DNA of 64,000 nucleotides from AP-15 sp050729795 (GTDB lineage Bacteria > Pseudomonadota > Alphaproteobacteria > ATCC43930 > CGMCC-115725): assembly GCA_050729795.1 (NCBI GenBank), contig JBOHME010000008.1, positions 1-64,000 on the forward strand, read 5' to 3'. Shown one piece after another: positions 52,655-61,858 of this stretch. A program made the position numbers and the translations under genes. Within the stretch, counting starts at the first letter, position 1. Every line of letters begins with the position of its first letter. The notes beneath the pieces were generated by a model. The model was not told the DNA's origin and searched no databases. It worked only from the letters and a program-made list of their open reading frames with translations.

Positions 52655-54268
52655 ATGGCGACGGGACCCGGCACGATCACGCCGCGGGAATTGCGCGGCA
52701 GGCTGCACGATGGCGGCGAAATCGCGATTGTCGATGCGCGCGAGGAGGGCAGCTTTTACGAGCGGCACCTCTTGATGGCGTCGTGCCTGCCGCTCAGCCG
52801 GTTGGAGCTAGTCGCGCCCACGCTGCTGCCGCGACGTTCGGCGCCGGTCGTTGTGTGCGATGATGACGGCCTCGCGGGCGGCCTCGCCGAGCGTGCCGCC
52901 GCGCGGCTGATCGAAGGTGGCTGGAACGATGTCTCGGTGCTGCGGGGCGGGGTCGCAGCCTGGACCCAAGCCGGCCTTCCCGCCTACAGCGGCGTCCATG
53001 TGCCAAGCAAGGCCTTTGCCGAGGTCGTCGAGCACGAGATGAAGACGCCGTGGATCGATGTCGAGGAACTGGCGCGGCGCCGACAGACGGGCGAGAAGCT
53101 CGCGATTTTCGACAGCCGCTCCTACGAGGAATACCATTCGAACAGCATTCCCGGCGCGATCAGTGTTCCGGGTGCCGAGCTTGTCTATCGGTTTGAGGAG
53201 CTGGTGCCGTCGCCCGAAACCTTTGTCGTCGTCAATTGCGGCGGGCGGACGCGCAGCATCATCGGCGCCCAGTCCTTGATCGACGCCGGCGTGCCGAACC
53301 GGGTCGTGTCGTTGAAGGACGGCACAATGGCCTGGCATCTCGCCGGCCTCGATGTGGTTGCCGGCGCGACCGGGCGGGCGCCGGAAGTCTCGGCCGAGGG
53401 GATTGCCGCGGCCCGGCAGCGTGCGGCAGCGGTCGCACAGCGCTATGGCGTGCCGTTGATCGACCGCGCCGGGCTCGCCCGCTGGCAGCAGGAGGCCGCC
53501 CGGCGCACCCTCTATCTGATCGATGTGCGCGACCCGGCCGAGTACCGCGCCGGCCACCTGCCGGGTTCGCAGATGGCGCCCGGCGGGCAATTGGTGCAGG
53601 AGACCGATAGCTGGCTCGCGGTGTGGGGCGCGCGGGTCGTGCTGATCGATGATAACGGGGTGCGGGCGCGGATGACCGCGTCGTGGCTGCGGCGCATGGG
53701 CTGGGACGCGGTGGTGCTTGATGGCGGGCTCGCCGGCGCGGCGCTCGAAACCGGAATTCCGGCAGCCGATATCAATAGCTTCCCGCTCGCCGGGCCCGAG
53801 CCGGCGATGGTGACGCCCGCCGCGCTATGCGCCGAAACGACGGCGGTCGTCGTTGACCTGGCGCAGAGCCGGCACCACCGCCAGGGCCATATTCCCGGCG
53901 CCTGGTTCGCGATCCGCGCCCGGCTGGGCTCGGCCGTCGCCAGACTTCCCGCTGTGGGCGATCTGGTGCTGACCAGCGAGGATGGTCTTGTCGCCCGCTA
54001 TGCTGCGGCCGAGATGGCGGCCCGGGCCGGCCGGCGGGTCCGTGCGCTGGCCGGCGGGACCGCGGCGTGGAAAGCCGCCGGCTTGCCGCTCGAAACCGGC
54101 ATGGATCGGGCCGCCGACGAGCCCGATGACGTCGCATTGTCGGCACGCGACCGCCCGGCCGAGCGCGAGCGCTACATGCGTGAATACCTCGCCTGGGAGG
54201 TCGAGCTCGTCAACCAGATCGCCCGCGACGCCGACTGCCGCTTCCGGCTCGCCGCAGCGGCGGGGTGA
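52655..54268 (+). CDS. Four-domain rhodanese-like protein
   Basis: This 537-residue protein contains four rhodanese domains, roughly residues 8-115, 130-250, 270-390 and 395-500. The active-site loop Cys is present in domain 1 (VVVCDDDGLAGG) and domain 2 (VVVNCGGRTRSIIG) but is replaced by Asp in domain 3 (VVLIDDNGVRA) and by Ser in domain 4 (LVLTSEDGLVA). Two catalytic and two degenerate domains suggest sulfur transfer or sulfane sensing with a scaffold half. A short helical tail follows. The ATG has GGAGGG upstream, and it is divergent from the thiolase pair. Confidence 0.88.
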   Translation: MATGPGTITPRELRGRLHDGGEIAIVDAREEGSFYERHLLMASCLPLSRLELVAPTLLPRRSAPVVVCDDDGLAGGLAERAAARLIEGGWNDVSVLRGGVAAWTQAGLPAYSGVHVPSKAFAEVVEHEMKTPWIDVEELARRRQTGEKLAIFDSRSYEEYHSNSIPGAISVPGAELVYRFEELVPSPETFVVVNCGGRTRSIIGAQSLIDAGVPNRVVSLKDGTMAWHLAGLDVVAGATGRAPEVSAEGIAAARQRAAAVAQRYGVPLIDRAGLARWQQEAARRTLYLIDVRDPAEYRAGHLPGSQMAPGGQLVQETDSWLAVWGARVVLIDDNGVRARMTASWLRRMGWDAVVLDGGLAGAALETGIPAADINSFPLAGPEPAMVTPAALCAETTAVVVDLAQSRHHRQGHIPGAWFAIRARLGSAVARLPAVGDLVLTSEDGLVARYAAAEMAARAGRRVRALAGGTAAWKAAGLPLETGMDRAADEPDDVALSARDRPAERERYMREYLAWEVELVNQIARDADCRFRLAAAAG

Positions 54269-54338
54269 CGCACCGGCGGGGTGACGCACCGGCGGGGTGA
54301 CGCAGCGGCGGGGTGACGCAGCGGCGGGGTGACGCACC
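54257..54338. repeat. 16-bp tandem repeat, 5 copies, containing a stop codon
   Basis: Five copies at exact 16-bp spacing of GCGGCGGGGTGACGCA-type sequence start in the last codons of the rhodanese gene; the TGA stop at 54266-54268 lies in the first copy. A 16-bp unit shifts frame each copy, so the gene's end is set by copy one. Confidence 0.88.
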
Positions 54339-54422
54339 GGTCGGCTGGCGCGGTTTAGCCGCGACGACGGCTGCGACCGCCGAGGTCGATCGTGGTCAAT
54401 GATTTCGGGATGGAGCAGGAAC

Positions 54423-55115
54423 ATGCGTTTAACGAATCTGACCCTCGGTGTCGTCGCGCTGGCATTGGGAGGTGCGGCGACCGCTCATGCGCAGCAGCCC
54501 ACCCAACCTTCCGGACAGGTCTACGCGGTCACCTATTTCGAGGTGTCGCCATCGGCCGCCGGCGAGACCGCCGCGCTCGCGCGCCAATATGCCGCAGTGA
54601 GCCGCAAGGAACCGGGCAATGCCGGCTTCGATGCACTCGAGGAAATTGCCCGGCCGGGCCGGTTCGCAACGCTGGAGGCGTGGCAGGACAAATCGGCTGC
54701 GGACGCGCATGCCGCCGCCGCAAAGACGTTCGAGGCCAAGCTGCAAGCGGAGCTTATCAGCCCGTTCGATGTGCGGCTGTCGAGCGGGCTGTCGATCGCC
54801 GCCCCAAAGGCGCAACCGGGCGCGGACGCGGTTTATGTGTTGACTCATGTCGATGTCGTGCCCGCCGGCAAGGACGAGACGCAGCAATTGGCTGAGGCAT
54901 TGGCCGCGGCAGCGCGCGCCGAGCCCGGCAATCTGTGGTTCGATGTGCTGCAGCAGGCAAACCGTCCGAATCACTTCACGCTGGTCGAGGGATGGCGCAA
55001 CCGCGACGCATTCGCCACGCATATCGACACGCCCTCGACCCGCCAATTCCGCAACAAGCTGACGCCGTTGCAAGGGGCGCTCTATGACGAGCGGCTCTAC
55101 CGGGCGGTGCGCTAG
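54423..55115 (+). CDS. Exported protein with two ABM-like domains
   Basis: This is a 230-residue protein with a signal peptide (residues 1-24, LALGGAATAHAQ) and two copies of an antibiotic-biosynthesis-monooxygenase-like (dimeric alpha-beta barrel) domain: VYAVTYFEVSPSAAGETAAL ... EPGNAGFDALEEIARPGRFA and VYVLTHVDVVPAGKDETQQL ... EPGNLWFDVLQQANRPNHFT. The fused pair would form a pseudo-dimer. Periplasmic role unknown. The TAG stop at 55113-55115 is shared with the TA-flanked end of the inverted-repeat element that follows. Confidence 0.82.
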   Translation: MRLTNLTLGVVALALGGAATAHAQQPTQPSGQVYAVTYFEVSPSAAGETAALARQYAAVSRKEPGNAGFDALEEIARPGRFATLEAWQDKSAADAHAAAAKTFEAKLQAELISPFDVRLSSGLSIAAPKAQPGADAVYVLTHVDVVPAGKDETQQLAEALAAAARAEPGNLWFDVLQQANRPNHFTLVEGWRNRDAFATHIDTPSTRQFRNKLTPLQGALYDERLYRAVR

Positions 55116-55228
55116 TGGTCCGATCGAAACGCTTGCTTCCCCAGTGTTTCGTGAATCGGATCACAAAATCAGAACGTTGGTGGTGCGATTGAGCCAGCGG
55201 ATGGGGACCATCCGTGCCATCGCACCAC
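55115..55228. mobile_element. MITE-like inverted-repeat element with TA flanks
   Basis: The ends are CTAGTGGTCCGAT (55112-55124) and, inverted, ATCGCACCACTAG (55219-55231), which match at 12 of 13 bases; the element proper (114 bp) is bordered by TA on both sides. Internally it folds into two separate hairpins, 55115-55164 and 55178-55230, each bounded by GTGGTSCGAT and its complement. TA flanks inside CTAG are what IS630/Tc1-type transposition leaves. It has no coding capacity. The left edge supplies the last base of the previous stop codon and the right edge abuts the next gene's Shine-Dalgarno. Confidence 0.65.
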
Positions 55229-55242
55229 TAGGAGGCGAGGCC

Positions 55243-56451
55243 ATGACCCGACTGAGCGACCTGCCGCCGGACCAGGCGCAACGCCTGGCCCAGCTCGAAT
55301 GCCCCGATTTCACGACGCGCCCCTGGGTGACGGGGGCCGCGCTGGCGCAGCGCCGCGTCGCGATCGTCTCCTCCGCGGGTCTTGTCGTGCGCGGCGAAGA
55401 CCCGTTTCGCGGCCGCGACCCCGACTACCGGGTGCTCCCGTCGAGCACAAAAGCCGGCGATCTTCTGTGCAGCCACATCTCGATCAATTTCGACCGCACC
55501 GGCTTCCAGGAGGATTGGAACATCGTCTTCCCGCTCGATCGCCTGCGGGAAATGATGGGAGAGGGGGTGATCGGATCGGTCGCGGAACGCCACTACTCGT
55601 TCATGGGCGCTACCGACCCGGTGCAGATGGAGCCATACGCCCGCGAACTCGCCGCCCGGCTCAGGGCGGATGCCGTCGACGCCGCGCTGCTTTCCCCGGT
55701 TTGACCGCTCTGCACGCGCGCCGTGAGCGCGCTGGGGCATTATCTCGAGGAGGAAGGCATCGCCACGGTGGCGATAGCACTGGTCCGACCGCAAGCCGAA
55801 AATACAAAGCCGCCGCGCGCGCTATGGGTGCCGTTCGAGCTGGGCCGGCCGTTCGGTCCGCCGGGTGACCCCGCCCTTCAGAAGCGAGTGATCGCTGCGG
55901 CCCTGGGGCTGCTCGGCCACGATCGAGGACCGGTCGTCATCACCGATTTTGCTGAGGACGATCCGCGGACGCAGCCCGATCCGGGTTGGCGTACGCCACT
56001 CACGTCTCCGCCCGTGAGAGCCGCTTCGGTGCAGGCGCTCGCCTCGGGGCTCGAAGCGGAAGTTGCACTGTTGAGCGAGGCCCATCGGCAATGGATCGCG
56101 AGGCGCGGTCGCAGCACCCTTGGCCTCAGCGGTCTGGTGATCGAGGACTGCGCCGCTTATGTCGCCGACTGGCTGCGTGGCAAGGCGCCGCCGAGCCCGC
56201 GCACCGGGTTCTCGGCGCCGCTCGTGCTGCGCTTCGCGGTCGATGATCTGAAGGCGTACTGCCTGGAAGCGGCGGGTGCCGGAGCGGCAAAGCCGTCGAG
56301 CCGCCAGCTCGGCGACTGGTTCTGGCACGAGACGGTGACCGGCGCCGCGCTCTACCGCCTGCGCGAACTTCTGCTGGGTCAGGAAGACGAGCGGCTGCGG
56401 CTCATCGTCAGCAACTTTATCGTCCCGGCGGCGCGGCTGCGCCAGGGATGA
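55243..56451 (+). CDS. Putative selenoprotein, glycine/sarcosine/betaine reductase B-like (UGA = Sec154)
   Basis: Two frames that look like separate genes (55243-55704 and 55723-56451) are one frame of 402 residues interrupted only by a TGA at 55702-55704. The N-terminal part has family traits such as CSHISINFDRTGFQEDWN, FPLDRLREMMGEGVIGSVAE and HYSFMGATDP. Across the TGA the sequence reads ALLSPV-U-PLCTRAVSALGH, a UxxC redox motif where GrdB-type proteins carry selenocysteine, followed by EEEGIATVAIALVR. The second half (PRALWVPFELGRPFGPPGDP) has no separate ribosome binding site. ATG 55243 has AGGAGG upstream. If read as two genes, each would be a fragment. The substrate is unknown. Confidence 0.78.
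55702..55734 (+). promoter_or_regulatory. Candidate bacterial SECIS hairpin after the UGA
   Basis: Seventeen bases after the UGA begins a 5-nt loop CGTGA (55722-55726), closed by a perfect 6-bp stem GCGCGC/GCGCGC (55716-55721 with 55727-55732), extendable by A-U and C-G past a bulged C. The distance, and a G within the first two loop bases, fit described bacterial SECIS features. Such stems are not rare in GC-rich DNA, so this is suggestive only. Confidence 0.5.
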
Positions 56452-56551
56452 GCCGCAGCCCGGCGGCATCACCAATCACATCCGCGCCGGGCTGTCCGCG
56501 TCTACGCGCCGTACCCGGTGGGATGTGGGTTGCCCCCCGGGCCGCACCGCT

Positions 56552-57583
56552 TCAGTCGCCCGAGACGACGCAGCTGGCGGGATCGACCGGTGTCGCGATG
56601 TTGGTGAAGCTGTCGCCGGCCAATTGTATCGCAATGCAATCGGGATCGTAGATTCCGGTTGCCGGCTCCGGTCCGATACTTGTGAAGCTATTGTCGGACA
56701 CCAGCAGGCTGTTCTGGCTGTACAGCAGGCCTTCCTCGCCATACGCGACCATCTTGTAGTTCTGCGAGGCGGCACCCTGGGTGATCAAATTCCCGGTAAT
56801 TGTGGCGATCCCGCCATTGGGAATGTCGATCGCAAAGCTCGTCGATCCGGCGCGGCAGCCGATGGTGGAATCGGCCTCTCCGTCGTAAAGCTGGCTGTCG
56901 GAAACGCTCGTCATCATCGCCCGGCTCTTGATATCGTGCCCGATCAGCTGGCCGCAAAACACGCTGCTGGTTACGGTCAGACTGCCCGCCTGGTTCACGT
57001 ACAAGCCGTGCTGAAAGTAACCGATGTTCGGGTTGCCGTTGTTCTTAAAGGTGGAGTTGATGATCGAGATCGACTGCGCCGGGTTGTCGCCGGTCAGGAT
57101 GCCCTCCTGATTGCCGACGAATGTGCTGTTCTCCACGACGAGCCTGGCCGGTGTGCTCGGGTTCTGATCGCGGATACCGGCACCGTTGCCACCCAGATAA
57201 TTTTGGATTTCGGCGCCTTCGAAGGTCAACCCGTTCACCGTCAGATCAGCGGTCGAGAGAATGATCCCCTTCTCATTGGGCAGCGCCTCGGTTGCCTTGA
57301 GGATGACCGACCGGCCGGCTTTGGCTGGATCGACCTCGATTGTCATCGGCCGAGTAACCGCCGGAAAATCGTTGATATAGGTGCCCGGGGCAACCTCGAT
57401 GACATAATAAGTCGCCAGATTGGTGTCTTGTTCGGCAGCGAAGACCGCAGCAGAGACGGTCTGGTACGGCGCTTTTGGCCCGACCTTCAGCACGCTGTCG
57501 GCCTCGGCACGCGCTGCGCAAGCGCCCGCGGCCAGAACCCCTATAACCAGAACCCTCAACAACGGATCGGATCGCAGGCGCAT
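56552..57583 (-). CDS. Exported right-handed beta-helix protein
   Basis: This is a 343-residue protein with a signal peptide (residues 1-26, VLVIGVLAAGACAARA) followed by a pectin-lyase-like beta-helix: repeated strands such as LTVNGLTFEGAEIQNYLG, LVVENSTFVGNQEGILTG, SISIINSTFKNNGN and SLTVTSSVFCGQLIGHD. The start of the mature part (YQTVSAAVFAAEQD, YYVIEVAPGTYI) is the usual beta-helix entry. A carbohydrate-binding or -cleaving surface is possible, but no catalytic residues are obvious. The start at 57583 has GGGGGGAGA upstream. The 285-bp gap upstream of it (57584-57868) holds no gene. Confidence 0.83.
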   Translation of the reverse strand: MRLRSDPLLRVLVIGVLAAGACAARAEADSVLKVGPKAPYQTVSAAVFAAEQDTNLATYYVIEVAPGTYINDFPAVTRPMTIEVDPAKAGRSVILKATEALPNEKGIILSTADLTVNGLTFEGAEIQNYLGGNGAGIRDQNPSTPARLVVENSTFVGNQEGILTGDNPAQSISIINSTFKNNGNPNIGYFQHGLYVNQAGSLTVTSSVFCGQLIGHDIKSRAMMTSVSDSQLYDGEADSTIGCRAGSTSFAIDIPNGGIATITGNLITQGAASQNYKMVAYGEEGLLYSQNSLLVSDNSFTSIGPEPATGIYDPDCIAIQLAGDSFTNIATPVDPASCVVSGD

Positions 57584-57868
57584 CACTTCTCCCCCCAGAT
57601 GCCACGGTGGGGGCGAAGCGTCACCAATCGGCAACCACAGGGTCAACCAACTAAAATGGGTCACAACCTAAAGGATCAACCTCTTGGCGAACCATCCGGA
57701 TCCGGAATACGCATCTGATTCAATGGGGTAGGTCGCGTCCAGCGCGGTCTGCGTGGCGCGCGGGGCAGCAATCGGGTGCGGCGATCGTCCGGTGTTTGAC
57801 GCCGGATTTCCGCACAAGCGCCAGCGCCCGGCCGGGCTGCGCCCACGAGCTCTGACGGTTTCTCGGGG

Positions 57869-59149
<1,281 letters not shown>

Positions 59150-59161
59150 CAAAGCCTCCAT

Positions 59162-59488
59162 CGCGCAATCCGCGGCCCCGTGTCCGGCACCCGGCGGTCA
59201 GCATGGTTCCCCGGCGGCCGGGCTGCGCCGAGCCGCTGTTGTATAGACGAGCCTGTGGCGTTGGTACGCGCGAATGATTAACACTTGGCGATAAGCAAGC
59301 GGCCGGGGGTGGCTCGATCGGTCGCTCCCGTCCACTGCGCCGAGCACAGCAATCGCCCGTCCACTGCGCCGAGCACGGCAATCGCCGCTGTCGGCACGCA
59401 GCGCACTCCACAGGATTCTGGCAAAACCGGCGCGGATGATTACGTTGTGCCCGTTCGCCGTCCGCCGGACGGCGCCGCGGAGAAGCTC
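59162..59488. other. Divergent intergenic region with 29-bp duplication
   Basis: This 327-bp region separates the UDP-sugar dehydrogenase from the SUMT gene. It contains the 29-bp tandem duplication at 59327-59384 and otherwise shows no gene. The SUMT frame extends through part of it, but without conserved sequence. No cobalamin riboswitch or other structured leader is recognised. Confidence 0.55.
59327..59384. repeat. 29-bp direct tandem duplication
   Basis: CCCGTCCACTGCGCCGAGCA-x8 occurs twice in tandem (59327-59355 and 59356-59384) with one mismatch, just upstream of the chosen SUMT start. Confidence 0.9.
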
Positions 59489-60316
59489 GTGATCGACAGC
59501 GCGCGTCTCGGCCTGCCGGAATTCACTGCCGGCCAGGTATGGCTGGTCGGCGCCGGACCGGGCGATCCCGGGCTGTTGTCGGCATTAGCGCTGCACGCGC
59601 TGTCGCATGCGGACAGCATTGTCTATGACGCGCTGGTCGATCGGCGCATCCTCGATCTCGCGCGGTCTGGCGCCTCTCTCGATTTTGCCGGCAAGCGAGG
59701 CGGGCGGCCATCGCCGACCCAGCCGGACATATCTGCCCGGCTGATCCGGCTGGCCCGAGCCGGTCATCGTGTGCTGCGCCTCAAAGGCGGTGACCCTTGC
59801 GTCTTTGGCCGGGGCGCCGAGGAGGCGCTGAGCCTCGCTGCCGCCGGAATCCCGTTCCGCATCGTCCCGGGCATCACCGCCGGCATCGGCGGCCTCGCCT
59901 ATGCCGGCATCCCGGTCACCCATCGCGAGATCAACTCCGCCGTCACCTTCGTCACCGGTCACAGCAGCAGCGGAGTGGTGCCCGACGGGCTCGATTGGGA
60001 CGCGGTTGCCCGCGGCTCCCCGGTCCTCGTCATCTATATGGCGCTTCGGCACCTGCCGCAGATCGTCGAGCGGCTGTTGGCCGCGGGCCGACGGCGCGAA
60101 GAGCCCGCCGCGGTGGTGAGCAGGGCGACCACCCCGGCGCAGCGGGTCGTGGTGTCGCAGCTGAGCGAGATCACCACCGCTGCGGTCGGGCTCGAAACCC
60201 CGGCAATCGTCGTTATCGGCGAGGTCGTGCGACTGCGTGACAGCCTTGCTTGGATCGGCGCGGGTGATTGCGGGGCGCCGCATCCGACACCGCCCGGTCG
60301 CCGGCAGCGGGGCTAG
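59489..60316 (+). CDS. cobA: Uroporphyrinogen-III C-methyltransferase
   Basis: This is SUMT, transferring two methyl groups from SAM to uroporphyrinogen III to give precorrin-2 for siroheme or cobalamin. The hallmark VWLVGAGPGDPGLLSALAL, the RLKGGDPCVFGRGAEEA block and the GIPVTHREINSAVTFVTGH region are intact. The GTG start at 59489 with GGAG upstream gives 275 residues, family length; an upstream ATG at 59285 would add 68 unconserved residues that include the duplication. Confidence 0.92.
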   Translation: MIDSARLGLPEFTAGQVWLVGAGPGDPGLLSALALHALSHADSIVYDALVDRRILDLARSGASLDFAGKRGGRPSPTQPDISARLIRLARAGHRVLRLKGGDPCVFGRGAEEALSLAAAGIPFRIVPGITAGIGGLAYAGIPVTHREINSAVTFVTGHSSSGVVPDGLDWDAVARGSPVLVIYMALRHLPQIVERLLAAGRRREEPAAVVSRATTPAQRVVVSQLSEITTAAVGLETPAIVVIGEVVRLRDSLAWIGAGDCGAPHPTPPGRRQRG

Positions 60317-60593
60317 CGGGCCGGGATGGGGCGCACCGGGTCGATCGGTTTGCGCAAGGTGCCGCGGGCCTGTCCTCGTGCCGCACCTGGCGGCGCGGAT
60401 CATGCGCGATCCGCGACCCTCGCCCGCGATCGGATGGGCTTGAATTACCTGATAACGACGCCTCAACTCTGTGCCGTAGCTCGGGCGCAACTGCGGCGCC
60501 GTGACCCACTGACATGGAACGGTCGTGTTGTCGAATTCCCTCGTTGTCCCGAGCCGGCGCCAGGCATCGGTCCTGCATCCGCGGTCGCCATGA

Positions 60594-61841
60594 TTGTCTG
60601 CCGCTGCAGTGGCTGACATCCTGGAGTTTCTGCGGCAGCCGCCCCAGGCGGCGGTGCTAATCGCGCGGGCCGAGCGGCAGACCGGGCTCACCGATTTTGG
60701 CGATTTCGCGTTTGAGCGCCCGCTCGGTCGCCTGCTCGACGCCTGCCGCGAGGAGGCCGATCTGAGCTTTTTTGGCGCCGCAGCGCTGCGCTGGGATACG
60801 GTGCGTTTTCTATCGAACCTGCTGCGGCTGCGCGCGGAGGAAAAACGGGCCCCAGAAATCGTCGATCAGCAAATCGAACGACCGCTGATGATTGCCGGTC
60901 TGCCGCGCTCCGGCACGACCTTTCTGCACGGACTGCTGGCCGAGGATCCGGCGAACCTGGTGCCGCGGGTCTGGCAGCCGATCCATCCCTATCCGCGGGG
61001 TCGCGCCGGCGCCGGGCGCGACCGCCGGCCGCAGCAGGTCGCACGGCAGCTGCGGCTGTTCCGGCTCTTGGCGCCTCAGTTCCGCCACCTGCATCCAATC
61101 GATGCCCACTCGCCGCAGGAATGTTCGGAGATCACCGCACATCTGTTCACCAGTCTGCGGTTTGATACGACCTATCGGATTCCGAGCTACCGGAACTGGC
61201 TCGATCAGACCGGGCATCTCGACGCCTATCTGTTTCATAAGCGCTTTCTGCAGCATCTGCAGCGGCAGGCGGGGCGGGCGGGGCGGTGGGTGCTCAAATG
61301 CCCCGACCACATTTTTGCTCTGCCGGCGCTCCGTTCGGTTTACCCCGACGCCGATCTGGTGTTCGTCCACCGAGATCCGGTGGCCGTGCTGGCATCCGTG
61401 GCGCGGCTGACGGAGGTGTTGCGCCGGCCGTTCACCCGTCACGTCGACCGCCTCACGATCGGCCGGGAAGATAGCGAGCGTTGGCTTGAAGCGGCCGGGC
61501 TGATGGTCGCCGCCGCCACCCAGAACGGGTTCGCGCGGCCGATCGTCCATATTCATTATAAGCAGCTGGTCAGTGATCCGGCCGGTACCGTTGCCGCACT
61601 CTATCGGCATTTCGGGCGCAGGCTGGACGCCGAAGCCGCGTCGCGCATCGGACGGCGAGTGGCGGCGAGCCCGAATGGCGGCTATGGCCGCCGCCGCGCC
61701 CGGCTCGAGGATTATGGGCTCGATCCGGCGCGCGAGCATGAACGCTACGCGGGCTACATGGCTGCGTTCGGAATTTCGCCCGAACCCGGCAGGACATCTG
61801 CCCGCGAAACCCGCGCGGCGCGGTTGGCCGGCGTGGCGTAG
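60594..61841 (+). CDS. Sulfotransferase-family protein
   Basis: This is a 415-residue PAPS-dependent sulfotransferase. The 5'-phosphosulfate loop is LPRSGTTFLHGLL near residue 103 and the 3'-phosphate motif is VFVHRDPVAVLASVARL near 260. The acceptor is unknown: lipid, polysaccharide or another small molecule. The start is TTG 60594, with GTG 60609 possible. It is convergent to hpnN with an 17-bp gap, an interesting neighbour for a hopanoid- or lipid-directed enzyme, but that link is inference. Confidence 0.85.
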   Translation: MSAAAVADILEFLRQPPQAAVLIARAERQTGLTDFGDFAFERPLGRLLDACREEADLSFFGAAALRWDTVRFLSNLLRLRAEEKRAPEIVDQQIERPLMIAGLPRSGTTFLHGLLAEDPANLVPRVWQPIHPYPRGRAGAGRDRRPQQVARQLRLFRLLAPQFRHLHPIDAHSPQECSEITAHLFTSLRFDTTYRIPSYRNWLDQTGHLDAYLFHKRFLQHLQRQAGRAGRWVLKCPDHIFALPALRSVYPDADLVFVHRDPVAVLASVARLTEVLRRPFTRHVDRLTIGREDSERWLEAAGLMVAAATQNGFARPIVHIHYKQLVSDPAGTVAALYRHFGRRLDAEAASRIGRRVAASPNGGYGRRRARLEDYGLDPAREHERYAGYMAAFGISPEPGRTSARETRAARLAGVA

Positions 61842-61858
61842 CCCGTCAAGGCCGCCCG

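Noticed and set aside
55243..56451. Two separate genes, 55243-55704 and 55723-56451
   Set aside because: The second frame begins mid-domain in the same frame as the first, lacks a Shine-Dalgarno, and the TGA falls at the family's Sec position, so one gene is the better reading.
59285..59488. N-terminal extension of the SUMT gene
   Set aside because: It contains the 29-bp duplication and is not conserved; GTG 59489 has GGAG upstream and gives the family length.
59162..59488. Cobalamin riboswitch before cobA
   Set aside because: No B12-box or matching hairpins could be seen.
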